Shown here in pieces: positions 21,401 through 28,643 of a stretch of 64,000 nucleotides of DNA; within the stretch, counting starts at the first letter, position 1; each line of letters begins with the position of its first letter. The position numbers and the translations under genes are program-made. The notes beneath the pieces were generated by a model. The model did no database searches. It was not told the DNA's origin and worked only from the letters and a program-made list of their open reading frames with translations. This DNA comes from Riptortus pedestris. Its lineage: Eukaryota; Arthropoda; Insecta; Hemiptera; Alydidae. The stretch is from positions 94,849,001 to 94,913,000 of the forward strand of contig CM032228.1 in the NCBI GenBank assembly GCA_019009955.1, written 5' to 3'.

Positions 21401-23700
21401 AAGGAAAAATATAAAATATAGTTTGCCAGCTGTAAAGAGCTATACTAAATGATGGACCCCCCCCCCCATAAAACTTAAAAATCTGTTTGTATGCATTGTA
21501 TCAAAAGTGCTCAAGACTTACTTAATTTCTAAATGTATTTATATCAAACAAAGAAGGTATATTTTCTGCTTCCCTCATAGGGATTGAGATATCTAAAATT
21601 TTAGGAGCCTAGCCTCTTGCCTCCAAATCCCTCTTATCTTAATCAATTTTACTTGTAACAAATTTACAAATATTGAAAAGAAGTTAATAATCAGAGTTTC
21701 ATAGATAATGGACAGCCCCTTCAAAAATTAATGTGTTAATGGGGACACACAAATTTATATATAATATGAACCACCTGTACCTTTATGGTAATTTATTTAA
21801 TGGGGCTTCAGAGCTTACTCCTTCCCTTTAGAGCCAAATAAGGTATTAAGACTATATTAACTTACTTTTAGGTTCATCTTGTGAGTGCTCAGATAACTGT
21901 TCATGTTGCTCAAGTGAGAGTATTCGTTCCCAACGAATCAGCCCACCACCGCTTCCTATTCTTCCTCCTCCAAGGCACAAAGTGAAATTTTCAAACAGAA
22001 TTACACATATCACTATGCCTAATCAGGTAATAGATATAACATAATTACATTAGAATTTTCTGTGTAGGAAATTGTGTAATTTTCTATCAGCAAATTTTTC
22101 AGATGCAGGAAGCTATGACTCAACAAAGGCCAGAAATAAGCCCCAACATGGTTGGTTTGCCTCATATTGACTTCCAACCTAACACATTTCATCATAGAAT
22201 GGTAAAGTCTGAACCTTCATCTAGTTCCTTACCTGACCTGAAACCGCTGTGCCTGTCAGCCAAAAATAATAGTAAGTTTTATTTTAGCTCAATTATAAAG
22301 CTTGGTTTTAAAGATTTACTAAACAATATTTGTCATGTACAGAAATATTTTAAAATCTGAATAGTATATGCATAAAAACTTAAACCAAAACACTTATTTC
22401 TGTTTATTGTTACTCTTATTGGCAGCTAGATGTTGGACATCCATTTTTTGTACTCGAACATTTCCAATACTAAAAACTATCAACTTTGAAAAATAAGAGC
22501 TACACATAAATGAAAAGGGAATCATCCCTAAAGTCTCCTATATATTTTCCATCAATGAAGCTCATTTATTATTATTATTTATTAACATGGTAAACCTAGA
22601 GTAGCGAGTTCGATAACCACCAGGACAATCGGAATGGAATTTATTTAGTGACGGAATTCAATAAATAAAATCCTTAGTCCCACCCTGGCTAGGAAAGGGT
22701 GGTAACCTGCAGATAACCCGTTCCAATTAGCCTTAGTTGCAAAAAAGTGGATTTTAATAAATAATTTAAATTTATTTATTAACATCATGATTTCGAAAAG
22801 ATTTTATCTTGTTCGGGAATTAGGAGAGGGTTGTCTGTGAGATAATAGGGATCAAGATACAGATCCATTCAAGGCTATAATATTTGTAGCATATCCTATA
22901 GGGTTACTATGTGATGAAACCTCTTACTACTGTTACCTTGTTAATAAATTAGTTTGGGTTATGACTATACTCAATGAACTTTTAGTTCGTAATACTACAG
23001 TATTAAATAATATGTGACATATTATTTTGTATCAGCTGTTGCTTACATCTTTTTTAATTTTATGTTTTTGTGTTCTAATATAACTAACCTTGCTTGTAAA
23101 TTTTAATTCAAAATTATATGTATTTACACTTTACTCCAACCATTTTTGCCACAATTATTAGAAAATAACTCATACATTCTAACAATACCTAATCCATTTC
23201 AGAGGATAATATTAGAAAAAAATAACATTCATTTCCTTTTTCATAAAAAAAAAACCAGGGCATGAAGATCAGTAAGAGGTGTCATGCCTCCTGATTCTGG
23301 GTATTGTCTTCTTAGTCAGCTTATACTGAGAATGCCTTTCTAACAATTTTGGCGGAGAAGAGTTCTGTTCTTTCTTCATTATTGTTGGTAGACTTATGCA
23401 AAAGGCAATAAAAACCCATTACATGTCCTTGTGATGGTCTATTCGCTTGGTTGTTTCGTTGAAAATCTGACTTCCTGTTAATGTGAAGGCTATCAGGCAT
23501 AGTCTTATAGTTTAGATTCATCCAAATATAAAGCCTTTTCCTTATAAGTACTAAGACTACTTGTCCATATCTCTTTATTTCAAAGAATATCTTTGAATTA
23601 TAATTGAATTTACAGATATGTTTTTCATTTATTTGTTTCAGGTAATATAGATGATGTTGAGAGTGGAAAAATCAAAGTGGTGCATTTTGGACTCGTTTAA
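2236..23700 (+). CDS. Fritz/WDPCP homologue, planar cell polarity effector (3' part, 11 exons)
   Basis: Joined exons: 2236-2336, 5909-6023, 6526-6732, 10378-10541, 14540-14629, 15336-15541, 17104-17227, 19018-19181, 21872-22026, 22103-22271, 23642-23700. They total 1554 nt, a continuous frame of 517 codons plus TAA. All introns are GT-AG and the phases match at every junction. Family evidence: the opening EVYPWSPYVRDEDRANIH, the RFERGPLVAIKLCCGVLTS block, the LTPEREGLLERALGSYHSP block and RRFFHHLLRYQICNKAF are hallmarks of WDPCP (DUF3312/Fritz family). The first exons cover WD-propeller-like sequence and the later ones the alpha-helical C-terminal half. In known biology Fritz works with Inturned and Fuzzy in the CPLANE module, acting in ciliogenesis in vertebrates and in wing-hair polarity in flies. 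The N-terminus lies outside the window to the left. The last ~110 residues (Cys/Ser/Pro-rich) look lineage-specific. Introns are large and full of transposons. Confidence 0.9.
2558..3599 (+). mobile_element. Non-autonomous Helitron-like element (family A, copy 1)
   Basis: It starts in a (TA)n tract followed by AATTGTAACCTCTGTCTG and contains three diverged ~300-bp internal units, each with an AGTGGGGGTT/ATAAGGGAGG block and ACAAAAGTTGTTTA. It ends with the hairpin CCCGG-GCGAAG-CCGGG, then TATCTGAG and CTAG followed by T. A 3' hairpin plus CTAG with insertion next to T is the canonical Helitron terminus. No Rep/helicase frame is present. It lies in a Fritz intron. Confidence 0.65.
3600..3611. 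repeat. Short (TA)n between two Helitron-like ends
   Basis: A TATATATATAC spacer sits between the CTAG 3' end of the plus-strand element (2558-3599) and the next element in the opposite orientation, whose CTAG is read on the minus strand at 3617-3614. Confidence 0.5.
3614..3957 (-). mobile_element. Short Helitron-like element (family A, copy 2)
   Basis: Minus orientation. The 3' end is the hairpin motif around 3627-3644, read on the minus strand as a GC-rich stem followed by TACCTTATG and CTAG (3617-3614). One internal unit (ACAACTTTTGTTATG block) follows. The 5' end, AAACAGACACC...TGAAACG, runs into the (TA)n at 3958-3988. Its shortness suggests loss of internal tandem units. Confidence 0.55.
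3958..3988. repeat. (TA)n microsatellite
   Basis: About 30 bp of uninterrupted TA separates the Helitron-like copy from a 5'-truncated LINE. It is probably part of the Helitron 5' terminus (TCTATATATA...) or the LINE target. Confidence 0.8.
3989..4990 (+). pseudogene. 5'-truncated LINE with RNase H domain, broken
   Basis: The coding part runs from about 4000 to 4861. The RNase H core is visible: YTDGSK (first catalytic Asp), SAKLFAIQFAL (Glu region), CTDSLSALLSI (second Asp), then WIPSHVGID. Next come the C-terminal RLRIGHTRFTYGYLM and the C-E-K-C...H-I-L-M-E-C cluster typical of I/R1/LOA-group LINEs. Two in-frame TGA stops break it, at 4326-4328 and 4387-4389. The second replaces the Gly of the usual G-N-E-x-A-D motif. 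The reverse transcriptase is absent. After the TAA (4860-4862), a ~120-bp 3' UTR-like tail runs to about 4990. Confidence 0.75.
4991..5908. other. Intron remainder
   Basis: No gene seen. It holds GT/GC dinucleotide-rich sequence at about 5760-5786 followed by (TA)n at 5786-5806, then the T-rich acceptor tract of the next Fritz exon. Confidence 0.5.
5909..6023 (+). CDS. Fritz/WDPCP exon 2 in window
   Basis: Acceptor TTGTTTTAG after a T-rich tract, donor ATG|GTATAT. The first base completes the Leu codon of the previous exon. It encodes SKLELKYYFRTEFDPIYVSF followed by a segment ending in RISHM. It matches the propeller region just before the EVTLEWS strand and ends in phase 0. Confidence 0.88.
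6526..6732 (+). CDS. Fritz/WDPCP exon 3 in window (WD-like blade)
   Basis: Sixty-nine whole codons between CTTTATAG and GTAAGT. The peptide GEVTLEWSVIEIVNGKLDTS and the later CVVALSPKEDKIFIGCIDGS look like a WD40 blade (hydrophobic-x-L-S-P-x-x-D...I-G-x-x-D-G-S). A turn rich in Asn follows. Confidence 0.9.
6799..7374. mobile_element. MITE with ~200-bp terminal inverted repeats
   Basis: The ends are CAAGGGGAGTGCATGG and, read inversely, CAATGGGAGTGCACGG. The two arms stay alignable for about 200 bp each, including AAGTCTTGAGGTGTTGT and GTATTTCAA. It is flanked by TAA at 6796-6798 and TAA at 7375-7377, a 3-bp target duplication of the kind made by PIF/Harbinger elements. No transposase is present. 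The loop contains a tRNA-like stretch: GCTCAGTGGGTAGCG resembles a box A and GATCGAATCTC resembles a box B (both on the minus strand at about 7140-7195). It sits between Fritz exons 3 and 4. Confidence 0.7.
7378..10377. other. Large Fritz intron with decayed repeats
   Basis: No gene seen. Fragments at about 8088-8420, 8690-8990 and 9130-9330 repeat the phrases GGGTTTACTGAAAGCTGAAAA, AATATCTCGGTTAATATTCA and AACAGAGATATTTTGAATTTT. These belong to the internal part of the Helentron-like family seen intact at 55172-55936, so they are old copies. C-homopolymers lie at about 8425-8436 and 9827-9836. The frame at 9692-10009 is not supported by homology or splice sites. Confidence 0.5.
10378..10541 (+). 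CDS. Fritz/WDPCP exon 4 in window
   Basis: Acceptor TTTTGCAG, donor AG|GTATGT, phase 0 to 2. It encodes IPSLASWHPDSSLILVSNER and on through GQMQWFDRALFCVKSQFLSE and DSTPTTIFDLSSYF. This is the last propeller-like repeat, and S-E-D-S-T-P is a family-typical stretch. Confidence 0.9.
10608..10811 (-). mobile_element. tRNA-derived SINE (family S), nearly full length
   Basis: Minus orientation. It opens (at 10810 downward) with GGGGCTCAGGTTAGCCATGT, a box A-like head. A box B-like segment is present but decayed, followed by the conserved body (CCACCCTGGCTAGAAAAG, inverse) and an ATTTATTAATAAT tail at 10608-10625. The same unit recurs at 14735, 22585, 35815, 41116, 42889 and 57020, which establishes a family of ~215-230 bp. 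Confidence 0.75.
11104..11595 (-). mobile_element. Non-autonomous Helentron-like (HINE/DINE-type) element, copy B3
   Basis: Read on the minus strand it begins AGCAGATTTCCC (11595 down), a palindrome with the following TTAAGGGAAATC, and has a short (TA)n core at 11454-11472. It ends GGGAAATCTGCTTAGTTTAC, then the hairpin GCAG-CCC-CTGC, then GTGACGGAC next to a T-run. An inverted repeat near each end, a 3' hairpin, a microsatellite core and insertion at T-runs fit Helentron-associated elements. No protein is coded. Confidence 0.6.
11596..12328. other. Intron sequence, nothing recognised
   Basis: AT-rich, without coding-like frame or known repeat that I can name. Confidence 0.45.
12329..12419. 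repeat. (CT)n-(TA)n compound microsatellite
   Basis: About 32 bp of CT repeats followed by ~58 bp of TA repeats, ending exactly at the CTAG terminus of the adjacent Helitron-like element. Confidence 0.85.
12420..13689 (-). mobile_element. Helitron-like element (family A, copy 3) with three internal tandem units
   Basis: Minus orientation. The 3' end is at 12420 (CTAG preceded by a GC hairpin, complement of CTAGCTCAGATACCCGGC). The 5' end is at 13689 (TCTATATATATATAAAATTG). Between them three diverged units start near 12740, 13038 and 13335, a period of about 297 bp. Each has ACAAAATAAACAAC, a CCTCCCTTATAACCCCCACT block and TTTTAGCGTATAAC. A GTAACAAACAAACAAACAAA tract and TTCGGTTCAGCCGTTTATGC are near the 5' end. 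No coding capacity. Both terminus types match the Helitron pattern. Confidence 0.7.
13690..14539. other. Intron sequence, nothing recognised
   Basis: No coding-like frame; ordinary AT-rich intron running to the acceptor of the exon at 14540. Confidence 0.45.
14540..14629 (+). CDS. Fritz/WDPCP exon 5 in window
   Basis: Acceptor GTTTCAG, donor AAAG|GTAAGT, phase 2 at both ends. It encodes YQPTLLSTCWNRKTSDYNGQ followed by DDIILLRFE. The frame continues directly into RGPLVAIK of the next exon, confirming that no exon is missing in between. Confidence 0.88.
14666..14702. repeat. AT-rich near-perfect palindrome
   Basis: CATAAATAATTTATTTATT followed by its near-perfect inverse, 37 bp in total. It starts ~37 bp after the 5' splice site of Fritz exon 5. 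It could form a hairpin in the pre-mRNA, or be simple AT-rich sequence. Confidence 0.6.
14735..14880 (-). mobile_element. SINE (family S), 5'-truncated
   Basis: Contains the body segment of the tRNA-derived SINE (inverse of CCTGGCTAGAAAAGGATGGT and of TTTAGTGAAACTCATTAAAT) with an internal duplication of GGTTATCTGTAGATAACC. The tRNA-like head is missing or decayed. Confidence 0.65.
15336..15541 (+). CDS. Fritz/WDPCP exon 6 in window (start of helical half)
   Basis: Acceptor TTTTTAG, donor GAAG|GTATGT. It encodes GPLVAIKLCCGVLTSEVIVS and continues through a helical repeat-like segment ending LLRFPLTPERE. An in-frame stretch just upstream (15255-15309) is open and followed by GTAAGT. I treat it as intron, because joining exon 5 directly to 15336 restores the family-typical R-F-E-R-G-P-L motif. 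Confidence 0.9.
15542..17103. other. Intron with poly-T run and a SINE-like tail fragment
   Basis: A ~45-bp T-run lies at 15805-15850. At about 16130-16250 the phrase CAACATTGTGAGGCAGTTAGG...TGAATAAAGAATTAGAGATC resembles the tail of the second SINE-like repeat at 30998-31215. Nothing else is recognised. Confidence 0.45.
17104..17227 (+). CDS. Fritz/WDPCP exon 7 in window
   Basis: Acceptor TGCTAG, donor TTGAG|GTAGGC. It encodes LLERALGSYHSPRRPIPEEV and then SDSVHDLSRRFFHHLLR in part. The R-R-F-F-H-H-L-L-R segment is strongly conserved in WDPCP proteins. Confidence 0.92.
17786..18960. repeat. Interspersed repeat split by a solo LTR
   Basis: It begins AAAGGGTCATTCCATGTCAA and continues CAGTACCTCCTCAGATTTCA, a phrase I associate with a widespread insect repeat. 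It resumes after the LTR (17977-18561) with similar AT-rich sequence. The element type is not known to me and its right border is uncertain. Confidence 0.4.
17977..18561. mobile_element. Solo LTR, 585 bp
   Basis: The ends are TGTTACG...GCAACA, the TG...CA pattern with TGTT/AACA short inverted ends. They are flanked by ATAC at 17973-17976 and ATAC at 18562-18565, a 4-bp target duplication. TATA-like and AATAAA-like motifs are inside, the latter on the minus strand near 18079 and 17985, which hints at minus orientation. No internal retroelement sequence is present, so it is probably the product of LTR-LTR recombination. It lies in a Fritz intron. Confidence 0.6.
19018..19181 (+). CDS. Fritz/WDPCP exon 8 in window
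   Basis: Acceptor TTATAAG, donor CCA|GTAAGT. It encodes YQICNKAFSLAIDLDDYDLF and MDLHNYGKITGNAEVALAAL, then EKAEQVSCSYSGSS. F-x-x-A-x-D-[ILV]-x-x-x-D-L-F-M-D-[IL]-H is a family motif. Confidence 0.92.
19182..21871. other. Fritz intron with SINE fragment and C-runs
   Basis: No gene seen. A SINE fragment lies at 20282-20380 and C-homopolymers at about 20485-20493 and 21455-21465. The rest is unassigned AT-rich sequence. Confidence 0.45.
20282..20380 (+). mobile_element. SINE (family S) 3' fragment
   Basis: GGCTAGAAAAGGGTGGTAAC followed by CTGTAAATAATCCATCCTGA and a TTAATAAATA tail matches the 3' half of the SINE family. The tRNA-like head is absent. Confidence 0.65.
21872..22026 (+). CDS. Fritz/WDPCP exon 9 in window (Cys/Pro-rich)
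   Basis: Acceptor ACTTTTAG, donor CAG|GTAATA. It encodes SCECSDNCSCCSSESIRSQR followed by a polyproline stretch (SPPPLPILPPPRHK). The composition is unlike the rest of the protein and probably disordered. The frame is maintained through this exon into the next. Confidence 0.82.
22103..22271 (+). CDS. Fritz/WDPCP exon 10 in window
   Basis: Encodes MQEAMTQQRPEISPNMVGLP and a Ser/Pro-rich stretch (SEPSSSSLPDLKPLCLSAK). Two in-frame acceptors are possible, CAG at 22090 or CAG at 22102. Using the first would add four residues. Donor AATA|GTAAGT, phase 1. Confidence 0.8.
22585..22770 (+). mobile_element. SINE (family S), missing the first ~45 bp
   Basis: It starts at ATGGTAAACCTAGAGTAGCG, keeps the box B-like GAGTTCGATAACC, the CCACCCTGGCTAGGAAAGGG body and TTAGCCTTAGTTGCAAAAAA. 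It ends with a TTTATTTATTAA-type tail. Intron between Fritz exons 10 and 11. Confidence 0.72.
23642..23700 (+). CDS. Fritz/WDPCP last coding exon
   Basis: Acceptor TTTGTTTCAG. It encodes NIDDVESGKIKVVHFGLV and TAA. K-[IV]-K-V-V-H-F-G is a typical extreme C-terminal motif of the family, so this is the true end of the protein. Confidence 0.88.
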
Positions 23701-23839
23701 CCAAATATTTGTATATATATTTGAACAATTTGTATATTTATTTTATTTATAATTAATTGTATCTAGTTAAAACAGGAATTGAAAAGTATTTAAGAGTACA
23801 AATTTTTATTTTTTTAATTATTTTTGTACCATCAAGTTA

Positions 23840-23858
23840 AATAAAAATATTTAATAAA
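23840..23858 (+). terminator. Polyadenylation signals of Fritz/WDPCP
   Basis: Two AATAAA hexamers (23840-23845 and 23853-23858) lie 140-158 bp after the stop codon, in AT-rich 3' UTR. They are the likely 3' end signals of the gene. Confidence 0.65.
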
Positions 23859-24223
23859 TTATCAATTTTTTAAATGATGCCTAATTTCCATAAATTAAAT
23901 TTAGGGTCAAAGGAATTTTAAAATAATTATACTTTTGCTGTAAGCAAAAAATTGATCTAAAAGATGAAGACTGATTTACTTACTACTTAGAATTATGAAT
24001 ATTCTTAAGACCTGTTGTTTGGAGCAAGTTTTCAATGATGTTAACATTAATCTCCCCCCCCCCTCATCTAAGATAATCAAAATATATGAAGAAAAATTTA
24101 ATTTAAAACACTTCAAATTTGTGGAATATTGTTTTTTTTTTGACACGTTTTTCAATTGTTTAAAACAGAAGTCATATAAAAGAATATTCCTAATCATGTT
24201 TTATAATTAAAATCATTAACAAC

Positions 24224-24370
24224 AGAAAAATAAATGGGAAAATATCTGATGTAGATGAATATGACTGGCCCTCCCATTTTGATGAAGTATTCAACCATGT
24301 TTTTGAGAATATGAAAGTTAATAAGGAAACTGGGGCTGAGATGCTATCCCAACTCCTTAAGAACCCTTAA
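24224..24370 (+). pseudogene. Possible LINE reverse-transcriptase fragment
   Basis: An open stretch encodes DVDEYDWPSHFDEVFNHVFE and then NMKVNKETGAEMLSQLLKNP. The second part resembles the K-x-N-K-x-x-G-x-[DE]-x-[IL]-x-x-x-L-L-K block before the RT palm in non-LTR elements. It is short, ends in TAA TAA, and has no further RT motifs. Low confidence; it might be chance. Confidence 0.35.
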
Positions 24371-24886
24371 TAAATCAATCAGCAGAATTTGGCTGATCTA
24401 CTGAATCAAAATATTAATATTATACATATTTCTACTGATTATAAATATTTATTTATCATTAGAAAGTGTTTTTATTTTGTTATGATGGAGATTTAACCCA
24501 TTTCATTACATTTTTCTTTGGTTTTGCAAGTAATATTGACACAAGAAATGACAGATTTATAAAAAGGCATATGGTTCAAAAACAGTTTGTTGGGAGACAT
24601 TTTTCTAAGCTGGACACATATAATACCAAGATTGCAATAAAAGTTATATAGGGGAATCATCAAAATTACTCAAAAGAAGAATCAGACAACATGTGATAAG
24701 TGTTGGCCATAAGGACAATAAAACGTAGCCAACCACGCGATTAAATACAACTATAACTTTGATTTTGAAAACGTAAGTATAATAGAAAAAAAAAGAAATA
24801 TAAGCAAGAGGAGGATAATAGAGAATATGCACATCATAAAAAATAGAAAAAAAGTGATCAATAAGAAAACAGAGGTAACACAAGTG

Positions 24887-24890
<4 letters not shown>

Positions 24891-24945
<55 letters not shown>
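24891..24945. repeat. (TA)n microsatellite, ~55 bp
   Basis: Uninterrupted TA repeats. Confidence 0.9.
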
Positions 24946-24950
<5 letters not shown>

Positions 24951-25389
24951 TTATTAGAAATTTTAAAGTAATAGTCAATTGTTTTCGTATTTACTATTTA
25001 GACTACACTTCATTAGGGGTAGTCGTGACGTATCGATATAAATCAGCTGACGACCAGCCATGCTTTGTAAGCCGTTCTCCAACTGGCATGGCTATTGGAA
25101 AATCTTATAGAAAGGGGTAGCTGCCTTTAGTAGTTTCTCCTGCTGTTAGTTTAGTTGCCTTTTTGTAGTAGAATTTTTCCTGGTGAGTTGTAATATATTT
25201 TTATCCTCACAATGTGATTGAAAGGTGATGAATGTGATGGAAATCAGCTTTGCTTACATAATCCCTGCATGAGGGAAATTTTTTGGCTGGTTCTGAGTAA
25301 GCTATTTAGAACTAGTGGAAAGAGAAAATGGTGGGGAAAATCAGGAAGTTGTGAAGAAAGGATATTTTGATAAAGGAAGTTCTGTTATT

Positions 25390-25437
25390 ATTTACAAAAT
25401 TATAAAAATTCGCTTATTTTTATAATTTTGTAAATAA
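25390..25437. repeat. Perfect hairpin, 19-bp arms
   Basis: ATTTACAAAATTATAAAAA and its exact inverse are separated by TTCGCTTA. It is intergenic; I see no coding context. It could be a MITE core. Confidence 0.75.
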
Positions 25438-27927
25438 ATATGACAGTAAACAATAAAAAATGTTGTTTTATATATATATATATATATCTGTATCATAGAA
25501 GATGTATGTGTATGTGTATTATACAAGGTGACTAGAGGCCCTTGGCTAGTCACCCGATAATGAAGTATAGATGATTCAGAGGAAGCTTACTTGTGTCCTC
25601 AGAACTATCCGATTGCCATAAAGGGAGAACTTGATCGAATTGTTCTTACTGATAACTCATATGAAACATTTAAAACACTGACTCCGAATGGAATCAAGAA
25701 GGAGAAAGCCGGCTTATTAAAACAGCAAAGGTTAAGATTGTTCAGGTTGTACGATCCTGCAATTAGTCAGAGCATCTGACTTTTTCAATAGGAGTGTGGA
25801 TGACCATACGTACCTAGGAACAGTTTATTGTAGAACAGGAAAAGGAGATCCAGAAATTACTCATAGATCAGTAATGGCAATTCTTAACAGTCATGTAATA
25901 CTGTAATTGGGAAATAGGGTAGGGCATAATATCAAACTATAATTGTAAAAAACAAAAAATAAAAACATAAATAAAACCTCCTATCCCAGGTTTCACCACA
26001 TAGATAGTTGAATCACTACTTCCAAAATGAAGTTTCTACAAAAAACTGCTATAAAAACAAGACAAGACAATGATAAATACAAAAACGTAAGAGGATCTAC
26101 AAGCAGATTTCAACAATAATATATTGGTGATAAGGCAACTGAATGGATTCAGGCAATTGTGCCTGGTAGATGATAGAGATCCCTTAAATTATGACCCAAG
26201 TAATAAAAGCTCAGAGGATGTCAAAGACTGTGGATCTCAAAAAGAAAAATCTTTACATGAGTAATGGAATATATATAAAATAAAGTTAAAATTTAAATAA
26301 AATATGTCTTAATTTAGAGCTATGAAAGGTCTATCCATCCAGACACAAGTCCCCAATAATATCGAAATAGGATTTCGGAATGAAAGTATACAAAACCAGA
26401 AAGAATAGGCTTACCCTGGATGGAGTAGCACTCGAATTTTCAGAGGTTTTTCTTTAGAAAAAGTAGTTATTGGGCTTGGCCACATGAAATATTACAAAAA
26501 TACTCCAAATATTACTCTCATAACTCACGAATGTTAATACGTTACTCACTTCATATCAAACATAATTACACTATAGTCTGGTTAATTCTCACAAGTCTCT
26601 ACTTAAAAAATAAACTCTACACAGGCTTTATACAGTTTTATATCCATATGTTGCAAGATAATAAACAACATAAGGACTATGATTTGAAACAATTATATGT
26701 ATATCAAATCATAGCCCTTACACTATTCTAAGGGTCCTAAGGAAACCAGCTAATTGTGCAGGCCCTGGATTTTGGAGTATTATCTAAGTATGGGGATCTT
26801 AAGGATGATTGAATGATAAATCTCAAGGATTGCATTTGCATGAGGATTTCAGTATGATGCTGGTGGAAGGTTAGAGGACAGCTTTATTTGTGCTTAATGT
26901 ATGGGTATATATTGTGAAGAAACATTCTGGATTTTTGATGAATATAATATTATATTTATATACGTATAAACATTACGTTCGTACATAATTTTTTGAATGC
27001 AATTATGAATGTTTTATTCATTCCTGGATGAAACTCAGCAGGCAGGTTTGATTGAATATCTTTAGCAATGTTTTTTGACCCTGTTGGTTGAACCTCAAAA
27101 TGAGCACTACTGCCTACAATGGGTGTATATGTTAACAAAAAAAAATTGCAAAAATATAAATGGAGATGTCACAGTGTTTTACAAACCCTTATACAATGAG
27201 AACCAGACATATTGGGTGGTTATTCCATAACAATTTGACATAGTATAGAAAATAGTTCAAATAGCTGAATATGTTGCCACAGCACTTATGAGTGAATAAG
27301 TCTTAACAAAAGTGAGGCAAATTATCTGAGCAATAAAATCGTAAATGACCATTACTTGGATATGGATAGGAATAGATTTAGACAGCTGGTTTCCCTTAAG
27401 GAAAATCTGCAGTAAGAAAGAAATCTGTAGTGGCATATCTAAATGAGTGTTTCTTTCACTTATTTTAAACAAACAATATTCTTTTTGTAATATTTATTTT
27501 ACAAAATAAAATTTTATAAACAAGTCTTCTTACAGCTTAAGAAAAAATAAAAATTTCCTTATTTACAAACAAAAATAAAACATAACAATATCTTCTTAAA
27601 GTAAGATATAATTTATTGAACATAATAGTAAGTTTGAATTAAGAATGTTTCAATTATGTAAAATATATTTCTTTTAAAGAACATTTATTCTGTTTCTTGA
27701 AAAGTAATTTTTCATTTCAGAAAACAAATTTTGAAATTATATTTCCACTTTAGTAGATGGCATATACGGTAATGAAAAGAATCTGAAGAACACTGAACAA
27801 AAAAAAACAAAACAAACATCCATGATTTTAATAGTATTTTTTTTGTTAAAGTTCTATGTACACATGCACACACACATATGTGCACAATCCTAATTATTGT
27901 GTGTGGTGTATACAAATATTTCTAATA

Positions 27928-28643
27928 TTAAATCTCTTTTTTTATTTCTATTGTATGTTTATTACCCATATGTGATTTTAAGTGGCTTGATTTTCTGGAG
28001 CGATAGCAACAAAATGGGCAAGGATATGGTCGTTCATTTGTGTGAACAGATCTAATATGTGACTTGAGATCACCAGATTTTGTGGCTCTGTGATTGCAGA
28101 ATGTGCACTTGAAAGGTTTTTCTTTCGTATGCCTATACATTATATGTGATTTCAAGCAAGATGAGTCTGATGATCTATATTCACAAAATATGCACTGTTC
28201 TTCATTCTTAACAGCAGACCTACATTTTGAAGACTGCTTTATTACTGAATGTTTGTTTTGCATGTGCCTCCGTAAATGTGCTTTTTTGTGTGCTTTATAA
28301 TTACAAAAATCACAATGGAAGTAATATTCAAACGTATGCTTTGAGAGAATATGAAGTTTTAATTCACTTTTTCTTTTTGTCTGGTAAGAACACATATCAC
28401 ACTTCTCAAATATTAAATTGCCAACTCCGTGTATTTCCTTTAGATGTCTTTTAAGATTTCCAATAATATTTGAGGAATAGTCACAATGTGGACACATTTT
28501 ATTAATGGGTACCTTTTTTATTTTCCGAGCAGGACTTCTAGTTCTTGAAGGTAAATGTCTATTTTTTATATGCTTTTTGAGTTTGCTTAAACTTCCTTTC
28601 ATTAGTTGGCAGTGATAACAGATATACCAGCAGTCAATAATCT
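27928..28643 (-). CDS. Zinc-finger gene, terminal exon B: 7 C2H2 fingers
   Basis: Acceptor AATTTTTTTTTAG, phase 1, encoding EIIDCWYICYHCQ first. Seven fingers follow, including CPHCDYSSNIIGNLKRHLKE, CDMCSYQTKRKSELKLHILS and CTFCNHRATKSGDLKSHIRS. The stop is at 27930-27928. Fingers 1-7 correspond in order to fingers 1-7 of terminal exon A (both share the H-T-K-E-K-P linker between fingers 5 and 6). Base-contact residues differ in most fingers, so DNA specificity should differ. Taken alone it could also be read as a separate gene; the matching splice phase and lack of a good start favour an alternative last exon. Confidence 0.85.

Larger units (their letters stand above)
23860..27500. other. 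Intergenic region between convergent genes
   Basis: Fritz (plus) and the zinc-finger gene (minus) end toward each other here. The region contains a LINE fragment (24224-24370), (TA)n tracts (24891-24945, 25470-25486), a 19-bp-arm hairpin (25390-25437) and a truncated Helentron-type end near 27388-27410. The frame at 25591-25779 has no recognised homology. No other gene is supported. Confidence 0.45.

Noticed and set aside
25591..25779. 62-codon frame
   Set aside because: Coding-like composition, but no recognised motif, splice context or gene neighbour.
28094..28454. Plus-strand frames over the 7-finger exon
   Set aside because: Antisense to the zinc-finger exon; no motif of their own.
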